From Aquabacterium sp. OR-4 (GTDB lineage: Bacteria; Pseudomonadota; Gammaproteobacteria; Burkholderiales; Burkholderiaceae_C), in assembly GCF_025290835.2 (NCBI RefSeq), contig NZ_JAOCQD020000004.1, positions 62,001-126,000 on the forward strand: a DNA stretch of 64,000 nucleotides, given 5' to 3'. This document shows positions 1 to 7,947 of this stretch, one piece after another. How positions within the stretch are numbered: the first letter of the stretch is position 1; the number at the start of each line of letters is the position of its first letter. The notes under the pieces are model-generated. The model made no database searches and was not told the origin of the DNA. It saw only the letters and a program-made list of their open reading frames with translations. The position numbers were made by a program, and so were the translations under genes.

Positions 1-2
1 TC

Positions 3-1895
3 AGCTCGATCACGCCGGGTTTCGAGTGGCGCGTGAACGACAAGTGGACGCTCGACGGTCAGCTGAACGTTGCGCGCAGCACCTTCGAGCGCCTGGCGCC
101 CACGCTGCACATCCCCACCAACAGCGCCAAGCCCTTCACCACCACCATCAGCCACAACGGCGAGTTCCCGGTCTACACGCCGAGCATCGACCCCAATGAC
201 CCGGCCAACTTCGGCTGGTATCCCGGCGGCCCGACCGGCATCAACATCTCGATCAACGGTGAAGGCCGGGTCATCAAGACCAGCGGTGCACGCTGGAACC
301 TGGCATGGGGAGACGAGGATCTCACCATCAAGGGCGGCATGGCCTATGACAAGTACGCGCGCAGCATCACCGGCCTGACCGACGACGGCCGCTGGCAGAA
401 CATCACCTGCGGCGGCTATCTGAACTTCACGATGGCCTCGCCGAACAGCCTGAACCCCAACACCTGCAACGGCAGCATCACGGCCGCAAATGCGTCTTCC
501 GTGAACGTGAAGTCGCAGTACCCCGGGTTTGGCACCGGTTGGACCACGGGCGCCGCGCCGCTGGCCTACCTGGGCTCGGCCGTTCCCAATGTCAGCAGCT
601 ACCTGTCGCCGGGCAAGAGCGGCTTCGTGACGCTGGACTGGGCGCGTTTTGCCGAGGCCACGCACTACTACGACCTGGCCAACAACCTGGTGCAGGCCAC
701 CAGCAACGGCTTCAGCGGCGTCTCCGCGCAGCGCTTCGGCGAAGACATCATCGGCACCTATGTGCAGGCGAACGGCCGTACCCGCATCTTCGACCGCCTG
801 CTGCGCTACGACGTGGGCCTGCGCCACACGCATGCCATGCAGACCATCGGCGTGTTCGCGACGGCGCCCGATCCGCGCACGCTGGCGCTGACCGGCGGTG
901 GCACGACATCGGCTTCGCAAGGCGCGCGGTATCCGCTGCTGATTGTCGAGACCTCGCAGCGCACCTCGTACAACAGCACGCTGCCCAGCGCGACGTTGGC
1001 CTACAACCTGAGCAACGACATGATCGTGCGCGCGGCCGGCTCCAAGTCGATCACCCGCGCCAACCCCAGCGATCTGCGGCCGCTCACCGTGACGTCCAGT
1101 GACGTGGCCTTCCAGACGGCCTCGGCCACCAACCCGGCGCTCAAGCCCTTCTCGTCGAAGAACCTCGACCTGGGCTGGGAGTGGTACACCGACCGCAAGG
1201 GCAGCTACCTCGCGGCCGCGTTCTTCGCCAAGAACATCAGCAACTTCCCGAAGACAGTGACGCAGCAGCTGACGCTGACGCAGATCCGTGATCTGTTCGG
1301 CCCGACCGCGCTGACCTACTCGGCCGGCAGCGCCGCCGAGGCGGCGGTGACCGCCAGCGGCGGTCCGGACAAGCACCTGATCACGCTGAGCCAGCCGGTC
1401 AACACCGATGACGTGATGAAGCTCAAGGGCCTGGAGCTGACCTGGTCGCAGTCGCTGGACCGCTACCTGCCGATGAACGGCTTCGGCTTCATCGCGAACT
1501 ACACCCGCACGACCCAGGACGCTGGCACCAGCGGCCAGTCGCCCATCGGTGTCTCGCCCTACACGATCAACCTGACCGGCTACTTCGAGAACAGCCGCGG
1601 CTCGGTGCGCCTGAGCGGCAGCTACAAGGCCCAGAGCGTTCTCGAGACCATGGCCTCGGATGGCAACGTGGCGGTGCGGCTGAACAAGTACAACCGCGCC
1701 TATCTGCAGATGGACCTGTCGACCCGGCTCGAGATCGGTGACTGGGTGGGCTGGAAGCCTGGCGTGTCGGTCAACTTCGACGTGGCCAACCTGACGGCCG
1801 CCAAGCAGAAGACCTTCGTGCAGGAAGAGTACGCCACGCGCACCTACTGGGATCCGGGCCGTACCTACCAGCTGTCGGCGCAGATGAAGTTCTGA
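3..1895 (+). CDS. TonB-dependent outer-membrane receptor, C-terminal part
   Basis: The frame is open to the left edge, so only the last ~630 residues are present; the signal peptide, TonB box and plug lie outside. What remains alternates short aromatic/hydrophobic strand-like segments with long polar loops and ends in Met-Lys-Phe. A C-terminal Phe is the usual signature of outer-membrane beta-barrels recognised by BAM. It resembles the large TonB-dependent receptors of carbohydrate scavenging loci more than siderophore receptors, but the substrate cannot be read from this part. A strong intrinsic terminator follows. The xylanase and PEP-CTERM genes beyond the IS suggest, by context only, an oligosaccharide ligand. 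Confidence 0.85.
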   Translation, partial: SSITPGFEWRVNDKWTLDGQLNVARSTFERLAPTLHIPTNSAKPFTTTISHNGEFPVYTPSIDPNDPANFGWYPGGPTGINISINGEGRVIKTSGARWNLAWGDEDLTIKGGMAYDKYARSITGLTDDGRWQNITCGGYLNFTMASPNSLNPNTCNGSITAANASSVNVKSQYPGFGTGWTTGAAPLAYLGSAVPNVSSYLSPGKSGFVTLDWARFAEATHYYDLANNLVQATSNGFSGVSAQRFGEDIIGTYVQANGRTRIFDRLLRYDVGLRHTHAMQTIGVFATAPDPRTLALTGGGTTSASQGARYPLLIVETSQRTSYNSTLPSATLAYNLSNDMIVRAAGSKSITRANPSDLRPLTVTSSDVAFQTASATNPALKPFSSKNLDLGWEWYTDRKGSYLAAAFFAKNISNFPKTVTQQLTLTQIRDLFGPTALTYSAGSAAEAAVTASGGPDKHLITLSQPVNTDDVMKLKGLELTWSQSLDRYLPMNGFGFIANYTRTTQDAGTSGQSPIGVSPYTINLTGYFENSRGSVRLSGSYKAQSVLETMASDGNVAVRLNKYNRAYLQMDLSTRLEIGDWVGWKPGVSVNFDVANLTAAKQKTFVQEEYATRTYWDPGRTYQLSAQMKF

Positions 1896-1920
1896 TCCAG
1901 CGGCACCCGAGGGTGCCGAG

Positions 1921-1958
1921 GGGCCGACGCGAGCTGCTGGCTCGCGTCGGCCCTTTTT
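1921..1958 (+). terminator. Rho-independent terminator of the TonB receptor gene
   Basis: A perfect 14-bp inverted repeat (arms 1921-1934 and 1940-1953, loop TGCTG) is followed directly by five T (1954-1958). It starts 25 bp after the receptor stop codon. It is the only hairpin noted in the window with both a perfect stem and a T run. Confidence 0.93.
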
Positions 1959-1974
1959 GCGTTGGCTGGGTGGT

Positions 1975-2007
1975 TTGCCGGGTGACTTGCCGGGTGACTT
2001 GCCGGGC
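1975..2007. repeat. 12-bp tandem repeat, 2.75 copies
   Basis: The unit TTGCCGGGTGAC occurs twice in full (1975-1986, 1987-1998) and once in part (1999-2007), just after the terminator. It is non-coding. The rest of 1959-2142 shows no gene or other signal. Confidence 0.85.
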
Positions 2008-2142
2008 GGTTCGGCGGCGTGACGCAACGGCCGCCGGGCCTGGCCCGCGGGCGCCTGCATGGGCACCGCCGGGCAACAACAGGCCGATCGCGTGCGACCG
2101 ATTCGCAGGCCGGCGCTCAGCGGCCCGGCAAGGCAGCGATGC

Positions 2143-2190
2143 CGCGTGACGACGTGGCGACGTGGCGACGTGACGCCAAGACGCCAAGAC
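2143..2190. repeat. Degenerate octamer array, left arm
   Basis: Six head-to-tail 8-bp units in one phase: a CGCGTGAC unit, two GACGTGGC, one GACGTGAC, two GCCAAGAC. Most units end in AC. The array runs straight into the IS66 left end and resumes in the same phase beyond the right end at 5241. The last unit, 2183-2190, is also the left copy of the IS target duplication. Confidence 0.88.
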
Positions 2191-2262
2191 GTGAGCGGCT
2201 AGCCATCCCATCTTGAACGACAGCGATCGTCGCGCCAGTCTCGTGTCCACGACAACTCTGTC

Positions 2263-2628
2263 ATGGACACGATGGAACACTCGACACGCAAGAAGGTGCG
2301 CCAGCATCCCCCCGCGCTGAGGCAACAGGTGCTGGCGGAATGCGAGCAGCCCGGCGCATCGGTGGCCAGTGTGGCGCAGTCGCACGGTCTGAACGCGAAC
2401 ATGGTGCATGCCTGGCGCCGGCAGGAACGGGTTGCAGCGGCCGCACAGGACGCGAATGCTGCGACTCCAGCCCCGCAGTTCATCGCGCTGCCGCTGCCGC
2501 CGAGCACGGCCGGCGCGCTGCCGGACATCCGCATCGAGCTGCGCCGTGGCGCGACCACCGTGAGCATCATCTGGCCCGGCCAGGCCGCCAGCGAGTGCGG
2601 GGCTTGGCTGCGGGAGTGGCTGCGTTGA
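2263..2628 (+). CDS. tnpA: IS66 accessory protein TnpA
   Basis: 121 residues with an N-terminal IS3/IS911-type helix-turn-helix (residues ~15-50: QVLAECEQPGASVASVAQSH, then a HAWRRQ recognition-helix end) and a variable C-terminal half. TnpA of IS66 is a small DNA-binding protein required with TnpB for transposition. The gene begins 72 bp inside the left end and its stop overlaps the tnpB start as TTGA, the usual translational coupling of this family. Confidence 0.9.
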   Translation: MDTMEHSTRKKVRQHPPALRQQVLAECEQPGASVASVAQSHGLNANMVHAWRRQERVAAAAQDANAATPAPQFIALPLPPSTAGALPDIRIELRRGATTVSIIWPGQAASECGAWLREWLR

Positions 2629-2969
2629 TCCGTATCGACACGCTGTGGTTGTGCACCCAGCCGCAGGACATGCGTGCCGGTGCCGACCGGCTGCTGACAG
2701 TGGTGGTCAACACGCTGGGCGAGGCGCGCGCGCACCACGGCTACCTCTTCGCCAATGCGCGCGCAAGCCGGCTCAAGCTGCTCGTGCACGACGGCTTCGG
2801 CGTGTGGTGCGCCACGCGCCGGCTGCATGCTGGCCGCTTCGTCAGGCACACGGCCGAGGCGGGCTCGGCAGCTTGCGCGTTGCAGCTCAGCACGCAGCAG
2901 TTCGAGGCGCTGACGCTGGGCCTGCCCTGGCAGCGCCTGGGCGAACTGGCCACCATCCGCCGCTGCTGA
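2625..2969 (+). CDS. tnpB: IS66 accessory protein TnpB
   Basis: About 114 residues with the family signature IRIDTLWLCTQPQDMRAGAD at the N-terminus, and a C-terminal GLPWQRLG segment matching the usual LPWQ motif. The start is taken as TTG at 2625 because it makes the classic 4-base overlap with the tnpA stop and gives the M-I-R beginning common in IS66 TnpB; an in-frame GTG at 2616 is the alternative. The protein is intact. Confidence 0.88.
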   Translation: MIRIDTLWLCTQPQDMRAGADRLLTVVVNTLGEARAHHGYLFANARASRLKLLVHDGFGVWCATRRLHAGRFVRHTAEAGSAACALQLSTQQFEALTLGLPWQRLGELATIRRC

Positions 2970-3041
2970 TCGAGCAATACGACGGCCGGGGGCCGTTGAC
3001 AGCACAAGTGCCAATGGTGCCGTGGCGGCAGGCGCGGCACC

Positions 3042-4675
3042 ATGCTGCGCATGCCGGGTGAATCTGCCGACGCCATCGATGTGACGAGCCTGCCGGCCGA
3101 GGTGGCCGCACTGATTGAGCGATTGAAGCAGCAGGCCCAGGCCGATGCGCATGAGCTGGCCCGGCGCGAGCGCGAGATTGCGCTGGCCCGAGTCAAGATC
3201 GACAAGCTCAACTTCGAGCTCGCGCGGCTCAAGCGCTGGAAGTTCGACGCCAAGACCGAGTCGATGACGGCCGCACAGCGGCTGCTGTTCGCTGAAGTCA
3301 TGGCCGAGGACGAGGCCAGCCTGAGGGCGAAGCTGGCCGAGTTGCAGCGCGGCTTGCCCGAGACACCCAAGGCCCCGAAGGCGCCACCCGCAAGCCCCGT
3401 CGCCGGGCACTGCCCGAGCACCTGGAGCGCGTCGAGCACCGCCACGAGCCCGAGGACACCACCTGCCCAAACACCGACTGCGGCCGGCCGATGCAGCGCA
3501 TCGGCGAGGACGTCAGCGAGAAGCTGGACATCATCCCGGCGAAGTTCTTCGTGCACCGGCACATCTACGGCAAGTGGGCCTGCAAGTGCTGCCAGCAACT
3601 GCACCAGGAGCCGGCCGAGCCGGACGTGGTCGACGGTGGCATCCCGGCTGCGGGCTTGGTGGCGCACACGCTGATCAGCCGCTTCGTCGACCACCTGCCG
3701 TACTACCGGCAGGCGCCGATCAACGCACGTTCGGGCGTGCACACGCCGCGCTCGACGCTGGCATCCTGGGGCGGCGCCGGTGGCGTATCGCTGGAGCCGC
3801 TGTTCGAGTTGCAGCGGCGCTTCATCCTCAGCTGCACGGTGCTGCACGCCGACGAGACGCCGCTGCCGCTGCTGGACCCGGGCGCAGGCAAGACGAAGAA
3901 GGTCTACGTCTGGGCCTGGGCGCGCAGCCACCACGATCCGCACCCGGGCGTGATCTACGAGTTCTGCCTGGGACGCGGGGCGCAATACCCGGTGGCCTTC
4001 CTGGGCGGCAAGGGGCCGCCATCGCCTGAGCCAGTGTGGAACGGCACCCTGATCACCGATCAGTACGCCGGCTACAACGGCGTACTCGATGCCAAGGTCT
4101 ACCCGCAGCGCAAGGCAGCGGCCTGCGCCGCGCATGCCCGGCGCCGCTTCGAGGAACTCAGCCGCGGCGGCCACAGTGCCAGCGTGGTGGCCACCGAGGC
4201 GATGCTGCGCTGGAGCCGAATCTACCGGGCCGAGGCCGCCTTCGCCGAGATGGGCTGCGAGGAGCGTCGGCACGCACGTCAGGGCTTCAGCCGGCCGCTG
4301 TGGGAGGAGTTCGAGGTGTGGCTGAAGCTGCAGCGCACGCAGGTGCCGGACGGCACCAAGATCGCCGAGGCCATCGACTACAGCCTGAACGCCTGGAAGG
4401 CGCTCACGCTGCACCTGGACGACGGGGCGGTGGCCATCGACAACAACCTCATCGAGCGGCAGATCAAGCCGTGGAAGCTGGGCGCCAAGAACTGGCTGTT
4501 CGCCGGCAGCGCGCTGGCCGGGCAGCGCGCGGCGGTGGTGATGAGCCTGGTTCAGTCGGCCAAGCTCAATGGCCTGGATCCGTGGGCCTACCTGCGCGAC
4601 GTGCTGGCGCGCATCCACCTGCACCCCAGCCACCGGCTGGACGAACTGCTGCCGCATCGCTGGCGGCCGGCCTGA
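3042..4675 (+). pseudogene. tnpC: IS66 transposase TnpC, frameshifted
   Basis: The N-terminal coiled-coil region (LKQQAQADAHELARREREIA, then the KRWKFDAKTE motif) is read from 3042. After ~113 codons the homology moves to the -1 frame near 3380, within CCCCGAAGGCG, and continues to 4675. The second part has the zinc-ribbon cysteines (CPNTDCG and CKCC), and DDE candidates in HADETPLP, LITDQYAGYNG and the C-terminal IDNNLIERQIKPWKLG. Joined, the protein would be ~545 residues, normal for TnpC. No classical slippery heptamer is seen, so a 1-bp deletion or sequencing error is more likely than programmed frameshifting. Confidence 0.85.
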
Positions 4676-4681
4676 CTGAAG

Positions 4682-5194
4682 TTGAAGTTGATGGGACGGC
4701 TCGCGCAGTGGGTGGTGATCGAGGCCGACGTCGCCGTGCGCCGCATGAGCCACGACCAGAAGGTGCGCCTGGCCGACGAGATCTACGCCCAGCAGCCCAA
4801 CATGCTCGCCTCGATCCTGGCGCTGCCGGGCATGGGGGCGGACATGTCGCAGCTGGAGGTGGCGCTGCACGTCCTGTTGGTCACCTTCCAGGCGATGAAG
4901 CTCAGCGGGCACCAGTGGCCGCTGATCACCGAGGACATCCAGGACGGCTGCCTGCAGCGCCTGACGGCCCGTGCGCGCTTCAACGAAGGCTTGCCGCAGG
5001 AACTGGCGACCAAGGTCGTCGAACAGTTCCACACTGAACATGCCGAGCGCTACCTGCTGGCCTTCGTATACGGCTGGCTCGACGAACACGACCTGATGGG
5101 CGTTCGCACCGAGGCGGAGAAGTACCTCATGCTGGGCGCGCTCAACCTGGTGGAGTGTGTTGCCTTCGTCGGGGCGGTCAAGCCCAGGCCATAG
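4682..5194 (+). CDS. Passenger protein of the IS66 element, unknown function
   Basis: A 170-residue protein starting at TTG 4682 (ATG 4691 is the alternative), 6 bp after the tnpC stop and ending 46 bp before the right terminal repeat, so it is carried by the element. It is acidic, predicted mostly helical, with no signal peptide or cysteine motif. A central LALPGMGADMSQLEVALHVL stretch and a C-terminal EKYLMLGALNLVE stretch look like folded-core segments. I do not recognise the family. It is not one of the three core IS66 genes. Confidence 0.65.
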   Translation: MKLMGRLAQWVVIEADVAVRRMSHDQKVRLADEIYAQQPNMLASILALPGMGADMSQLEVALHVLLVTFQAMKLSGHQWPLITEDIQDGCLQRLTARARFNEGLPQELATKVVEQFHTEHAERYLLAFVYGWLDEHDLMGVRTEAEKYLMLGALNLVECVAFVGAVKPRP

Positions 5195-5240
5195 CAACGG
5201 GGCCAGTCCACTCGTCAAGATGGGACGGCCAGACGCTCAC

Positions 5241-5320
5241 GCCAAGACGCCAAGACGCAGAGATGCAGAGATGCAGAGATGCGGGGACGCGGGGACGCGG
5301 GCACGCCGGGACGCCGGGAC
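5241..5320. repeat. Degenerate octamer array, right arm
   Basis: Ten 8-bp units in unbroken phase: GCCAAGAC twice, GCAGAGAT three times, GCGGGGAC twice, GCGGGCAC once, GCCGGGAC twice. Neighbouring identical units form homogeneous blocks, as expected from local slippage. The first unit is the right target duplication of the IS66 element; the left arm is 2143-2190. Confidence 0.9.
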
Positions 5321-5443
5321 GTTCAAGTCGTTGGGGGGAGCTTGCAGGAGCGGCACCGGGCGGAGCCGCGGCGTGGGCGACAGGCCGGTGGCCCGAGGGG
5401 GACCGAAGGAAGGCCCGAAGGATAGGGCGAGGGGGGCGATGGG

Positions 5444-5590
5444 CGGTGACCGGAGGGGTGGTCACCCGGCGCCTGCTGGCGCGGCATCGGTGGGCCGGCG
5501 CGCCACGCCCAGGGTGGCGGCGCGCCCGGCGCGCGGTGTCGACGAGACCGGGGCGGTCTCGGGGTCAGTCACCGCGGGGGGGTGACTGAC
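5444..5590. other. Three successive hairpins in the intergenic region
   Basis: Three perfect inverted repeats lie between the IS66 element and the PEP-CTERM stop: GGTGACC/GGTCACC (5445-5466), CGAGACC/GGTCTCG with loop GGGGC (5543-5561) and GTCAGTCACC/GGTGACTGAC with loop GCGGGGG (5564-5590). They lie downstream of the PEP-CTERM gene on the minus strand and may end its transcript, but none has a T run. The rest of 5321-5611 shows no supported gene. Confidence 0.6.
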
Positions 5591-5611
5591 GGGCCGCTAC
5601 AGCGCAGCGGC

Positions 5612-6256
5612 CTATGCGGCCCGTGCGCCTTGGCGGCGGGTGAAGGCCAGGCCGGCCAAGGCCATCCCCAGCAGGGCCAGCGAGCCAGGCTCGGGCACCG
5701 GTGACGGCCCCTGCAGCGTGAAGGCGCGTTCGCGGCCATTGCCGAACCAGTCGTCCAGCGAGCCGTAGTAGAACGACTCGACGCCATTGCCGGATGCCGC
5801 ACCCGACCAGCCGACCCCGCTGCTGCCCAGCTGAAGGCCAAAGAAGTACTCGGTGCCGACCTGCGCCAGGAAGTCGGCATCGAAGGCGAACACCAGCTTC
5901 TGCACGTTGTCGCGCCGCCCCTGGGCCAGCACACTCGTGTCGATCTGCTGCAGCAGGGTGCCCGCGCCCGTCTGCAGGATGGCGCCAGGCTGGGCGCCGC
6001 CGTTGATCGACTCGAAGATGAAGTAGTTCAGCGTGCCGTCCCAGGCAAAGCCGCCCCCCTGCGACTCCAGCCACACGGTGGCACCGACGATCGGGGTGGT
6101 GGTGGCCACCGAGAAGTTGTCGGCTTGTACCCAGTCGGCGGCGTCATTGGCGAAGCCGCCTACCACCGTGACCTGGTTGTCGAACACCACGGATGCCTGG
6201 GTCAGGCCTGCGCAAAGCGCCAGGGCCGCCGCGGCGATGACTGACTTGATCGTCAT
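5612..6256 (-). CDS. PEP-CTERM sorting-domain protein
   Basis: 214 residues. An N-terminal signal peptide (residues 1-21, ending LTQA) is followed by a ~160-residue beta-rich region with a choice-of-anchor look (FDNQVTVVGGFANDAADWVQ). The C-terminus is a PEP-CTERM signal: VPEPGSLALLGMALAGLAF, then a basic tail RRQGARAA. Such proteins are exported, cut by an exosortase and placed at the envelope or in exopolysaccharide. No exosortase gene lies in the window. It follows the GH30 xylanase on the same strand after 63 bp and is probably co-transcribed. Start ATG with a weak GAGAG upstream. Confidence 0.88.
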   Translation of the reverse strand: MTIKSVIAAAALALCAGLTQASVVFDNQVTVVGGFANDAADWVQADNFSVATTTPIVGATVWLESQGGGFAWDGTLNYFIFESINGGAQPGAILQTGAGTLLQQIDTSVLAQGRRDNVQKLVFAFDADFLAQVGTEYFFGLQLGSSGVGWSGAASGNGVESFYYGSLDDWFGNGRERAFTLQGPSPVPEPGSLALLGMALAGLAFTRRQGARAA

Positions 6257-6319
6257 GCTCTCAATTCACTTTCTCTGTGTTCATGGCGGAAGCGGCACAG
6301 CGCCGCCGGCTGCGCGGGC

Positions 6320-7549
6320 TCACTGGCTCACGAAGGTGTTCACGCTGCCCGGATCGATGTAGGCCGTGGCCTGGCCATCGACCACGGCATAGGTGCCGGC
6401 AGCCTCGTTCGAGTAGCTGGCCGAGGTGCGGGTCTTGGAAAAGCTCGTGACCGTGCCGCCCAGCAGGTTCAGCACGATGCGCCGCTGCGAGGTGCCGGTG
6501 TTGGTGGCCACGACCACCAGCTTGCCGGCCGAGTTGCGATAGGCGGTGACGAACACGTCCGTGTGCGGGTTCTCGGTGGCCGCGATGCGCACATAGCCGG
6601 GCCGGATGTAGCGCGCGTACTGCGCCATGATCGAGCCGCGCTTGCTGATGCGGCCATCGTCGGTGATCAGGCCGTAGGAGCGGCGGATGTACCACCAGAC
6701 ATAGGCGTTGTAGTTGGCCACCATGGCGCGGTGCAACTCCCGCGCGACAGGCATGGCCGAGGTCCAGTTGTTCGCATCGACGTTGTCGGTGAAGTGCTCG
6801 GTCATCCACACTTCCTTGCGCTTGGCACGGGCCAGCGGATAGTCGCTGGGCGTCGGGCCGTACAGGTGGCCGCCGACGATGTCTAGGTGCTGCACCGCGA
6901 CGCTGTCGTTGAGGATGGGGTCCGACAGGGACTTCTTGAAGTTGAACGACTCCGGCGCAATGACCTTCAGGCTGCCGAACTTCGAGCCATGCGCCTGCAG
7001 AAAGCTCACCAGCTGCGCAGCTGTCCAGTTGCAGCTCTCGTAGGTGGGCGTGTAGTCGGGCTCGTTGGCCAACGAGATGGCGTGCAACGCCGCATTGCCC
7101 GAACTCATGTAGTTGGCAAAGCTCAGCAGGTGATCGGCGTACTTGCCATAGTTCTCGGGCAGCAGCGTGCCACCGTTGTTCAGGCTGTTGTTGGACTTCC
7201 AGGCGGCCGGCGGGCTCCAGGGCGTGGCGAACAACGTCACGCCCTTGGCCTTGGCGCGCTGGGCCGTGGGCAACTGCGTGGCCCATTTCGCACTGTTCGA
7301 GTCGATGCGCATGCGCATGATCGACAGGCCGACCTGGCCGGATTCGGTGCCGAAGGCGGTGTCGACCTCGGCCGGGGTCAGGTCATTGATCCAGCCCGCG
7401 CCGTTGTGGCCGCCAAAGCCGCGGATCAGCTGATGCACCGTGCCGGGATCGATGTTGATCGTCTGCGCCGAACTTTGGGCCGTGGCGCCCAGCAGGCCCA
7501 GGCCGGTGAACAGGGCGCACAGGGCGCTGAGGGTTCTTCTTCGGGTCAT
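6320..7549 (-). CDS. xynC: GH30 subfamily 8 glucuronoxylanase, secreted
   Basis: 409 residues with a signal peptide (to about residue 29, SSAQ). The (beta/alpha)8 barrel begins RGFGGHNGAGWINDL; the acid/base Glu is E163 in SLANEPDY and the nucleophile is E251 in VWMTEHFTD. The segment WWYIRRSYGLI (residues ~285-295) matches the GH30_8 loop whose Arg and Tyr bind the methylglucuronic acid side chain, so the predicted activity is cleavage of glucuronoxylan next to decorated xylose. The C-terminal ~80 residues form the side beta-domain. A good AAGGAG precedes the ATG. A LacI-type operator lies 123 bp upstream. Confidence 0.92.
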   Translation of the reverse strand: MTRRRTLSALCALFTGLGLLGATAQSSAQTINIDPGTVHQLIRGFGGHNGAGWINDLTPAEVDTAFGTESGQVGLSIMRMRIDSNSAKWATQLPTAQRAKAKGVTLFATPWSPPAAWKSNNSLNNGGTLLPENYGKYADHLLSFANYMSSGNAALHAISLANEPDYTPTYESCNWTAAQLVSFLQAHGSKFGSLKVIAPESFNFKKSLSDPILNDSVAVQHLDIVGGHLYGPTPSDYPLARAKRKEVWMTEHFTDNVDANNWTSAMPVARELHRAMVANYNAYVWWYIRRSYGLITDDGRISKRGSIMAQYARYIRPGYVRIAATENPHTDVFVTAYRNSAGKLVVVATNTGTSQRRIVLNLLGGTVTSFSKTRTSASYSNEAAGTYAVVDGQATAYIDPGSVNTFVSQ

Positions 7550-7671
7550 CTCACGCTTCTCCTTGGTGATTGCCGAAACGCCGGCAGGTTTTTTGTGTCC
7601 GGGCCGGCGCGCCGCCGTGCATCGACGCGGCGGCCGGCCCTAGCCGCGGCAAATGGTCGGCATACCAAAAG

Positions 7672-7685
7672 TGGTAGCGCAACCA
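7672..7685. promoter_or_regulatory. LacI-family operator upstream of the xylanase
   Basis: TGGTAGCGCAACCA is a 14-bp near-palindrome (one mismatched pair) centred on GCGC. It matches the LacI-family pattern TGGTA-CG-TA-CA and is close to the operators reported for xylan and xylose regulators in Xanthomonas and Caulobacter. It is 123 bp before the xylanase ATG. No LacI-family gene is in the window. Confidence 0.6.
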
Positions 7686-7844
7686 TTTCAGTGTATCGCC
7701 GTGTTACACGCGCAGTTTGGTGGTTAACCCTGGGGATCCCCTTCTTGGGGGCCTTGCGGCATGCAGGGGATGGACGCGGCGCAGCCGCGTGGCCGGCATG
7801 CGCCGCCGCCACATGGCCGCCGCCATCTGGCCGCTGCATGGCAG

Positions 7845-7876
7845 ACGGGGCGCCGGGCGCTTGCCCGGCGCCCCGT
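7845..7876. other. 14-bp perfect hairpin downstream of the monooxygenase gene
   Basis: Arms 7845-7858 and 7863-7876 are exactly complementary around loop GCTT, just past the stop of the minus-strand luciferase-like gene. There is no T run, so it is a strong GC hairpin that could stabilise the 3' end or slow polymerase. Apart from this and the LacI operator, 7550-7947 shows no gene I can support. Confidence 0.65.
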
Positions 7877-7947
7877 CGCGTCGGCGTCCGGCGCATGGGC
7901 CGGCTCGTGGGGAGAGCGGGCCGCGGCTGGCCCGTGAACGTGCCTGG

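Larger units (their letters stand above)
2191..5240 (+). mobile_element. IS66-family insertion sequence, 3050 bp
   Basis: The left end begins GTGAGCGGCTAGCC at 2191. The reverse complement of the right end (to 5240) begins GTGAGCGTCTGGCC, giving imperfect terminal inverted repeats of about 27 bp, both continuing into a shared CCCATCTTGA. An identical 8-bp flank, GCCAAGAC, lies at 2183-2190 and 5241-5248, which is the target duplication length known for IS66. Inside are tnpA, tnpB and tnpC in the canonical order, plus one extra gene. TnpC carries a -1 frameshift near 3380, so the copy is probably not self-mobile unless that is a sequencing error or is bypassed. Confidence 0.95.

Noticed and set aside
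2741..5218. An 825-codon minus-strand open frame across the IS66 element
   Set aside because: Antisense shadow of tnpB, tnpC and the passenger gene; low-complexity His/Arg/Gln/Leu composition.
5241..5320. Octamer array as a CRISPR array
   Set aside because: Units are contiguous 8-mers with no spacers and no cas genes nearby.
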